A stretch of 64,000 bases of DNA, from assembly GCF_003751605.1 (NCBI RefSeq), contig NZ_RJVJ01000001.1, positions 806,001-870,000 on the forward strand, written 5' to 3'. Origin of the DNA: Kitasatospora cineracea (GTDB lineage Bacteria; Actinomycetota; Actinomycetes; Streptomycetales; Streptomycetaceae). The translations under genes were made by a program, and so were the position numbers. The notes under the pieces were generated by a model, which saw only the letters and a program-made list of their open reading frames with translations, was not told the DNA's origin and made no database searches. Below are positions 58,693 to 64,000 of the stretch, in pieces (position 1 is the first letter of the stretch; each line of letters starts with the position of its first letter).

Positions 58693-58722
58693 TTGACGTC
58701 TTTCCGGTTATACGTATAACTT
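58693..58722 (+). promoter_or_regulatory. Promoter and palindromic operator of the MFS gene
   Basis: TTGACG (58693-58698), 18 bases, TAACTT (58717-58722). Between them, overlapping the -10, lies the perfect 14-base palindrome GTTATACGTATAAC (58707-58720), which is AT-rich and stands out strongly here. Its position suggests a repressor site; the regulator is unknown. Confidence 0.6.
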
Positions 58723-58753
58723 GAAGGGACACCACGCCGCCGGAAGGACACCC

Positions 58754-59956
58754 ATGGGCTACACCGCCCTGCTCCGCGCCCCGCACGTCACCCGGCTGCT
58801 GCTCGGCACCCTGCTCGGCCGGCTCCCCGCCGGCATGACCGCCCTGGTGATCGCGCTCGCCCTGCGCGAGGCCGGCGCCCCGTACAGCCGGATCGGCCTG
58901 GCCACCGCCGCGTACGCGATCGCCGCCGCCGTCGGCGGGCCCGTCCTCGGCCGGCTGGTCGACCTCACCGGGCAGCCCCGCGTCCTGCTCGCCTCCGCCG
59001 CGCTGGCCGGCACCGGCTACGCGCTGCTCGCCCTCGCCCCCGGCTCCGCCCTCGCCGCCCCGCTCGGCGCCGCCGTCGCCGGACTCTGCATGCCCCCGCT
59101 GGAACCCTGCCTGCGCTCGCTGTGGCCCGACGTCGTCGAACCCGAACAGCTCGACACCGCCTACGCCTTCGACTCCGCCTCCCAGCAGGTGCTGTACGTC
59201 GCCGGGCCGCTCGCCGTCGCCGGGATCGCCGGCGCCCTCTCCCCCACCGCCGCGCTCTGGACCGCCGCCGTGCTCGGCCTGCTCGGCGCCCTGGTGGTGG
59301 CCGGGTCCGCCCCCGCCCGGGCCTGGCAGGCCCCGCCGCGCGCGGCCTCCGCCGGACTGCTCGGCCCGCTGCGCTCCCCCGGGCTGGTCCTGCTGCTGCT
59401 CGGCCTGGCCGGCGCCGGCTGGGCGGTCGGCGCGCAGAACGTGCTGTTCATCGCGTACGCCGAGCAGCACCCCGGCGGCCTGCCCGGCGGCGCCGGGACG
59501 CTGCTCGCGCTGGCCGCGCTGGCCGGACTGCTCGGCGCGCTGGCCTACGGCACCGCCCGCTGGCGGGCCGGTACCGCGACCCGCACCTGGGTGCTCGCCC
59601 TCGGCATGGCCGCCTGCTACCTGCCGCTGCTGCTCCTGCCCGGCCCCCGGCCGATGGCCGCGCTGGCCTTCGTCTCCGGCCTGGGCCTGGCCCCGCTGCT
59701 GGCCGCCGCGTTCGTGCTGGTCGCCGAACTCGCCCCGACCGGCACCGTCACCGAGGCGTTCGCCTGGCTGGTCACCCTGTTCGCCACCGGCAACGCGGCC
59801 GGCTACGCGGTCTCAGGCGCCCTGGTCGACACCTCGCTGCACGCCGTCGCCCTGTGCGCGGCCGGCGGCATCACCCTCGGCGGCCTGCTGCTGCTCGCCG
59901 CCCGCACCCGGCTGCGTCCCGCCGACGCCCCGGCCCCCGCCCCCGCCCTGGTCTGA
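58754..59956 (+). CDS. MFS transporter
   Basis: A 400-residue major facilitator protein with about twelve helices. The first loop motif GRLVDLTGQPRVL (variant of the G-x-x-x-D-x-x-G-x-R signature) is present, as is the central basic loop near residues 180-205. Direction and substrate are unknown; the layout resembles drug or sugar efflux pumps. ATG 58754 has GGAAGGA upstream. It has its own operator-bearing promoter, so expression is probably inducible. Confidence 0.85.
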   Translation: MGYTALLRAPHVTRLLLGTLLGRLPAGMTALVIALALREAGAPYSRIGLATAAYAIAAAVGGPVLGRLVDLTGQPRVLLASAALAGTGYALLALAPGSALAAPLGAAVAGLCMPPLEPCLRSLWPDVVEPEQLDTAYAFDSASQQVLYVAGPLAVAGIAGALSPTAALWTAAVLGLLGALVVAGSAPARAWQAPPRAASAGLLGPLRSPGLVLLLLGLAGAGWAVGAQNVLFIAYAEQHPGGLPGGAGTLLALAALAGLLGALAYGTARWRAGTATRTWVLALGMAACYLPLLLLPGPRPMAALAFVSGLGLAPLLAAAFVLVAELAPTGTVTEAFAWLVTLFATGNAAGYAVSGALVDTSLHAVALCAAGGITLGGLLLLAARTRLRPADAPAPAPALV

Positions 59957-60023
59957 GCGCCCGGGCCCGGGCCCGCCCGCAAACCGCTCGCCCGCGCCGC
60001 GCCACCCTGCTTGGATGCGCGGC

Positions 60024-60458
60024 ATGACGAGTCACCAGCTGCCCACCGGCCACAGCCTCTCCACCGACCCCGCCCGCCTCGACCGGGAGGCCGTGCACCG
60101 CTGGCTCTCCGAGGACGCCTACTGGGCGCTCGGCCGCCCCCGCGACAAGCAGGAGCGGGCCATCGACAACTCGCTCAACTTCGGCCTGTACGAGGACGTT
60201 TCGGGCGCCCAGGTCGGCTACGCCCGGGTGGTCACCGACCACGCCACCTTCGCCTGGCTGTGCGACGTCTACATCGCCCCCGGGGCCCGCGGCCGGGGCC
60301 TGGGCACCGCGCTGGCCGCCGCCGTCCGCGACGAGCTCGCCGACCGCGGCCTGCGCCGCCTGCTGCTCGCCACCCGGGACGCGCACGAGGTGTACGCCAA
60401 GGTCGGCTTCGAGCCGATGGCGGTGCCGGAGAAGTGGATGATCCTCGGCGAGCAGTAG
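60024..60458 (+). CDS. GNAT-family N-acetyltransferase
   Basis: A 144-residue acetyltransferase. The acetyl-CoA loop is clear: VYIAPGARGRGLGTALAAAV (R-G-x-G-L-G), preceded by the beta-4 strand FAWLCDVYI; the end reads YAKVGFEPMAVPEKWMIL, typical of the YkkB/arginine-acetyltransferase-like subgroup. The acceptor is unknown. The start could be ATG 60015 or ATG 60024; neither has a clear ribosome site, so a leaderless message is possible. The stop lies 32 bases from the converging LacI-type gene. Confidence 0.83.
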   Translation: MTSHQLPTGHSLSTDPARLDREAVHRWLSEDAYWALGRPRDKQERAIDNSLNFGLYEDVSGAQVGYARVVTDHATFAWLCDVYIAPGARGRGLGTALAAAVRDELADRGLRRLLLATRDAHEVYAKVGFEPMAVPEKWMILGEQ

Positions 60459-60490
60459 CCCCGCCGCCGGAACGGCCCGCCCCGCTCCGC

Positions 60491-61501
60491 TCAGGCCGCC
60501 GCGGTGGACCCGCGCACCACCAGCGTGGTCGCCAACGGGCCCGCCGGCGGCGGCAGTTCGCCCTCCAGCAGGGACACCAGCGCGGCCAGCCCGGCCCGGC
60601 CCAGCTCCTCGCCCGGCAGGTCCACCGTGGTCAGCGGCGGGCTGAGCAGCTCCGCCACCGGAATGTTGTCCATCCCGACCACCGACAGGTCCTGCGGGAT
60701 CCGCAGCCCCAGCTGCCCCGCCGCCCGGTACAGCCCGGACGCCACCACGTCGTCGTCGCACACCACCGCGCGCGGCCGCCCCGGCCCGTCCAGCAGCTCC
60801 CGGGCCGCCCGCTCCGCCTCCCGGCTGCCCTCATTCAGGCCGACCGCCAGCTCCCGCACCTCCAGCTGCGCCGAGGCCGCCGCGAACGCCGCCTGCCGGA
60901 CCCGGAAGGTGTGCGCCGAGTGCACCGAGCGCAGGTAGCCGATCCGCCGGTGGCCCAGCCCCGCCAGGTGGTCGACCGCCGCCCGCATGCCCGCCGCCAG
61001 GTCCAGCTCCAGCGTCGGGCGGCCCGGGTGGGCCGCCGGGTCGGCGTCCAGGAACACCGCCGCGGTGTCCGCGGGCAGCGGGCCCAGCTGCCCGTCGTCC
61101 GGCGAGCACACCAGCAGCCCGTCGAACCGCCCGGCCGCGGCCGCCTCGGCCAGCACCGCCGCGTCCCAGCCGCTGGAGACCACCACGGCCAGCCCGTGCC
61201 GGGCCGCCTCCTCGTGGACGCCGGTCAGCACCCGGCCGAAGAACGGCCCCAGCAGGTTCGGCACCGCCAGCAGCACCATCCCGCTGCGCCCCAGCCGCAA
61301 CTGCCGGCCGGCCGCCTGCGGGCGGTAGCCCAACTCGCGGGCCGCGGCGTGGATCCGCTCGCTGGTCGCCGCCGAGACCCGGTGCCCGGCGCTGCCGGAG
61401 AACACCAGCGAGACCGTCGCCTGCGACACCCCCGCCAGCCGGGCCACGTCACGGCCGGTCGGACGGCGGCGCGCGCCCTCGCCGGGCGGGCGCTCCGCCA
61501 A
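60491..61501 (-). CDS. LacI-family transcriptional regulator
   Basis: A 336-residue regulator. The helix-turn-helix is TGRDVARLAGVSQATVSLVF, followed by the hinge helix region SAATSERIHAAARELGYRPQ. The C-terminal sugar-binding domain ends PPLTTVDLPGEELGRAGLAA. No sugar operon is adjacent; the effector is unknown. No ATG or GTG precedes the domain, so TTG 61501 is proposed, 5 bases after the DUF4229 stop, suggesting coupled translation. Confidence 0.82.
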   Translation of the reverse strand: MAERPPGEGARRRPTGRDVARLAGVSQATVSLVFSGSAGHRVSAATSERIHAAARELGYRPQAAGRQLRLGRSGMVLLAVPNLLGPFFGRVLTGVHEEAARHGLAVVVSSGWDAAVLAEAAAAGRFDGLLVCSPDDGQLGPLPADTAAVFLDADPAAHPGRPTLELDLAAGMRAAVDHLAGLGHRRIGYLRSVHSAHTFRVRQAAFAAASAQLEVRELAVGLNEGSREAERAARELLDGPGRPRAVVCDDDVVASGLYRAAGQLGLRIPQDLSVVGMDNIPVAELLSPPLTTVDLPGEELGRAGLAALVSLLEGELPPPAGPLATTLVVRGSTAAA

Positions 61502-61506
61502 CGCCG

Positions 61507-61836
61507 TCAGCCGGCCTGCGCCTGCCGGGACGCGGCCGCCCGGGCCGCGTCGTCCGCCGCGTCCTCGGCCGCGTCCCGCGCCACCGCCCGGGACTTGCGG
61601 GACTCGATCCGGGCCGCGATCTGCGCCGACATCTCGTCGCGCTGCTTGCTCAGCACCACGTAGCTGACCGCCGACGAGGCCACCGCGGCCAGCACGAACA
61701 GCAGCAGCACGCCCATCGCGCCGACCACCGGGATCACCTTGAAGTGACCCAGCAGCAGGGCGACCAGCAGGCAGGCCAGGAAGATGCTCACCCGCAGGGA
61801 GGTGTAGCGGAGCGTGGCGTGGTTCTTGCTGCTCAC
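61507..61836 (-). CDS. DUF4229 small membrane protein
   Basis: A 109-residue protein with two adjacent helices (near residues 15-31 and 36-60) and a charged, Ala-rich C-terminal helix rich in Arg, Asp and Glu that is probably coiled-coil. ATLRYTSLRVSIFLACLLVA and VLSKQRDEMSAQIAARIESR are characteristic of DUF4229 proteins, common in actinobacteria and of unknown function. GTG 61836 has AAGGA upstream. Confidence 0.8.
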   Translation of the reverse strand: MSSKNHATLRYTSLRVSIFLACLLVALLLGHFKVIPVVGAMGVLLLFVLAAVASSAVSYVVLSKQRDEMSAQIAARIESRKSRAVARDAAEDAADDAARAAASRQAQAG

Positions 61837-61919
61837 CGGGGTTCGTCCTTCGCTGCCGGGTCGCGCCGCGGGGCGCGCGGGGGTAATGGCCCTCCCAGTG
61901 AAGCACGACCTCACACCGC

Positions 61920-62438
61920 TCAGGCGCGCAGGTCGAGCCACATCGTCACGTCGTCCCGGTCGTCCCCGGGGGCCACCCGGATCGCCCCCGGCACCCGGCC
62001 CACCTCCAGGTACCCGCTGCGCCCGTAGAACTTCTCCAGCCCGTGCCCGCCGCGCAGCGTCAGCCGCAGCCCGGCCAGCCCCCACCCCCGGGCCACCCGC
62101 TCCGCCTCCGCCAGCAACTGCGCCCCGTAGCCGCGGCCCTGGAAGTCGGGGTGCACCATCACCCGCTTCAGCATCCGCCAGTGGTCCATCAGGTCGAAGC
62201 GCATGTCCTCGAAGAAGACCACCGCGGCGACCCGCCCGCCCGGCTCGTGGCCGACCAGCAGCCGGTCCGGCCCCAGCGCCCCGAACTGCCGCTCCGCGAC
62301 CGGCCGGACCTGCGCCGCCTCCACCGGCGGCACGAACCCCACCGCGCCCCCGGCGTTGGACACGTCCGTCCACAGCTGCGTGATCTCCTCGCGCAACGCG
62401 GGCGTCGGGTCCGGGTCCAGCACGAATCGCAAGGTCAT
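61920..62438 (-). CDS. GNAT-family N-acetyltransferase
   Basis: A 172-residue acetyltransferase. RVMVHPDFQGRGYGAQLLAE is the acetyl-CoA binding signature (Q-G-R-G-Y-G); LRLTLRGGHGLEKFYGRSGY follows. The acceptor is unknown. ATG 62438 is 9 bases after the stop of the upstream MFS gene, so the two are likely cotranscribed. Confidence 0.85.
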   Translation of the reverse strand: MTLRFVLDPDPTPALREEITQLWTDVSNAGGAVGFVPPVEAAQVRPVAERQFGALGPDRLLVGHEPGGRVAAVVFFEDMRFDLMDHWRMLKRVMVHPDFQGRGYGAQLLAEAERVARGWGLAGLRLTLRGGHGLEKFYGRSGYLEVGRVPGAIRVAPGDDRDDVTMWLDLRA

Positions 62439-62447
62439 GCGGCCAGC

Positions 62448-63770
62448 CTAGACGGGCGCGCCCGCACCCCCCGTGCCCGCTCGGCGCAGCGCCAGGCAGC
62501 AGCCCACGGCCACCGCGCACAGCGCGCCCGCCGCGTACCAGGTGCTGTCGTAGTCGCCGAAGCTGTCGCGGGCCAGCCCCGCCAGGCCGGCCACCGCGGC
62601 GGCGCCGACCTGGTGGGCGGCCAGCACCCAGCCGAAGACGATCGGGGCGTCCGGGCCGAAGTGGCGGCGGCAGAGCGCGACGGTGGGCGGGACGGTGGCC
62701 ACCCAGTCGAGGCCGTAGAAGATCACGAAGGCCAGGATCGGCGGCCGCAGGCTCTCGCCGAACAGGGCGGGCAGGCAGGCCAGCGAGAGCCCGCGCAGCG
62801 CGTAGTAGACGACCAGCAGCCGGACCGGCTCGAAGCGGTCGGTGAACCAGCCGCTGGCGATCGTCCCGGCGACGTCGAAGACGCCGATCAGGGCGAGCAG
62901 CGAGGCGCCGGTGGTGACCGGCATGCCGTGGTCGTGGGCGGCCGGGATGAAGTGGGTGCCGACCAGGCCGACGGTGGTGGCGCCGCAGATGGCGAAGGAG
63001 CCGGCCAGCAGCCAGAACGCCCGCACCCGCAGCGCCCCGCGCAGCACCCGCAGCGAGCGGGCGACCGCCGACCCGTCGGTGGCCGGCGGCGGCGGGGCCG
63101 AGGTCGCGCCGTAGGGCAACTGCCCGACGTCGGCCGGGTGTTCGCGCATCAGCAGCAGGACGGGGACGGCCACCGCGGTGGCGCAGAGCGAGACCACCAC
63201 GACGGCCGTCCGCCAGCCGTGCCGCTCGACGAGCGCGGCGAGCACCGGCATGAAGACCAGGTTCCCGGCCGCGCCGGCCGCGGTGAGGACGCCGGTGACC
63301 AGGCCCTGCCGGGCCTCGAACCAGCGGCCGGAGATGGTGGTGGCGAAGGCCCCGGCCATCGAGCCGCTGCCGAGGCCGACCAGCACGCCCCAGCACAGGA
63401 TCAGCTGCCAGGGGTGGGTCATCAGCATGGTGAGCCCGGCGCCGGTGGAGATGGTCAGCAGCGCGCAGACCACCACCGGCCGGACGCCGAAGCGGTCCAT
63501 CAGGGCGGCGGCGAACGGCGCGGTGAGGCCGTAGAGGGCGAGGTTGACCGAGACGGCGCTGGAGATGGTGGCGCGGGACCAGCCGAACTCGTTGTGCAGG
63601 GCGTCCATCATCAGGCTGGGCGTGGAACGGAACCCGGCCGAGCCGATCAGCACGACCAGCGAGACGGCCACCACGATCCAGCCGTAGTGGACCCGGGGGG
63701 TGCGGCGGGGGCGGGGCGGGCCCCCGGCCGGTTCCGCGGCGGGGGCGGGGGTGAGTTCCAGTTCCTTCAC
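62448..63770 (-). CDS. MFS transporter (monocarboxylate/oxalate-like)
   Basis: A 440-residue major facilitator protein with about twelve helices. The N-terminus HYGWIVVAVSLVVLIGSAGF and the following NEFGWSRATISSAVSVNLAL are typical of the oxalate/formate antiporter and monocarboxylate branch. AALMDRFGVRPVVV is the loop 2-3 motif, and a long Pro-rich central loop (about residues 205-225) is present. GTG 63770 is the start. It is probably in an operon with the acetyltransferase downstream. Confidence 0.85.
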   Translation of the reverse strand: MKELELTPAPAAEPAGGPPRPRRTPRVHYGWIVVAVSLVVLIGSAGFRSTPSLMMDALHNEFGWSRATISSAVSVNLALYGLTAPFAAALMDRFGVRPVVVCALLTISTGAGLTMLMTHPWQLILCWGVLVGLGSGSMAGAFATTISGRWFEARQGLVTGVLTAAGAAGNLVFMPVLAALVERHGWRTAVVVVSLCATAVAVPVLLLMREHPADVGQLPYGATSAPPPPATDGSAVARSLRVLRGALRVRAFWLLAGSFAICGATTVGLVGTHFIPAAHDHGMPVTTGASLLALIGVFDVAGTIASGWFTDRFEPVRLLVVYYALRGLSLACLPALFGESLRPPILAFVIFYGLDWVATVPPTVALCRRHFGPDAPIVFGWVLAAHQVGAAAVAGLAGLARDSFGDYDSTWYAAGALCAVAVGCCLALRRAGTGGAGAPV

Positions 63771-63854
63771 CCGTCCGAGTCTCCCGGTCCGGCCCCGCCG
63801 CCACGACGGCTCCGGCTGCCACGAATGCCCGAATTCCTGACAGCGGGCGGCCGT

Positions 63855-64000
63855 TCAGTGCCCGGAGGCCACCGCCCCGCCGTCGGGCACCCGGCGCAGG
63901 CCGCGGATCGGCGGGCTGAGCAGCAGCGTCGCGGCGACGGCCAGGGTGACGACGCCGCCGATCAGGTACACCCGGGTCGCGCCCAGGGCGTCGACGGCGG
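63855..64000 (-). CDS. C-terminal end of a membrane transporter, probably MFS (5' part outside window)
   Basis: An open minus-strand frame runs from the window edge to TGA at 63857-63855. Its 47 visible residues include one hydrophobic helix (VYLIGGVVTLAVAATLLLSP) followed by a short basic tail (IRGLRRVPDGGAVASGH). That is how many MFS efflux proteins end. The assignment is tentative because only the tail is visible. Confidence 0.5.
   Translation of the reverse strand, partial: AVDALGATRVYLIGGVVTLAVAATLLLSPPIRGLRRVPDGGAVASGH

Overview
The window is very GC-rich DNA from a streptomycete-type actinomycete, probably Streptomyces or Kitasatospora. The reasons are GC-rich third codon positions in nearly every gene, many GTG starts, several apparently leaderless genes, paired XRE-DUF5753/DUF397 genes, a polyprenol-phosphate mannose synthase, FbiC for coenzyme F420, and futalosine-route menaquinone genes. 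The core gene order resembles what I remember of the Streptomyces coelicolor nuo region, but I could not compare sequences. Most of the window is chromosomal core, with a few accessory patches.

Layout. 1-7.7 kb: the end of an ABC permease, a mannose-phosphate-polyprenol synthase, a YihY-type membrane protein, a D,D-carboxypeptidase with an unusual repetitive N-terminus, and a GPP34 protein. 7.7-18.1 kb: an XRE/DUF397 pair, an ADP-ribosylglycohydrolase, fbiC, a secreted LolA-like protein, small proteins of unknown function, an orphan solute-binding protein and a RarD-like permease. 18.1-19.4 kb: an IS200/IS605-type TnpB without TnpA. 19.7-25.3 kb: the 2-oxoacid:ferredoxin oxidoreductase korAB, an orphan response regulator, a long-chain prenyl diphosphate synthase and a Uma2-type protein. 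25.4-41.3 kb: the complete 14-gene nuoA-N operon, minus strand, almost every gene overlapping the next by 1-4 bases. 41.6-45.4 kb: an accessory block with an EamA permease, two toxin-antitoxin pairs and a second XRE/DUF397 pair. 45.4-53.4 kb: quinone genes (menaquinone reductase-like flavoprotein, menG, mqnC, mqnA), a receptor-like Ser/Thr kinase and a cold-shock gene with a terminator in its leader. 53.6-64 kb: transporters, TetR and LacI regulators, acetyltransferases, a second Uma2-type protein and the end of another transporter.

How the genes fit together. KorAB makes reduced ferredoxin from 2-oxoacids. Complex I oxidises NADH and reduces menaquinone. The prenyl synthase, MqnA, MqnC, MenG and the MenJ-like reductase supply and tailor menaquinone. 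The nuo promoter region carries a good Rex-type operator and a Crp-type site, which suggests control by NADH/NAD+ ratio and possibly cAMP.

The points most worth a second look are the nuo control region and a possible 33-residue ORF coupled to nuoA; the seven T-x-x-L-R repeats in the cytoplasmic tail of the carboxypeptidase; the orphan TnpB with a readable right end and guide; the toxin-antitoxin island beside nuo; the terminator in the cold-shock leader; and a leaderless 45-codon ORF in the dicarboxylate transporter leader. I saw no rRNA, tRNA or CRISPR array.
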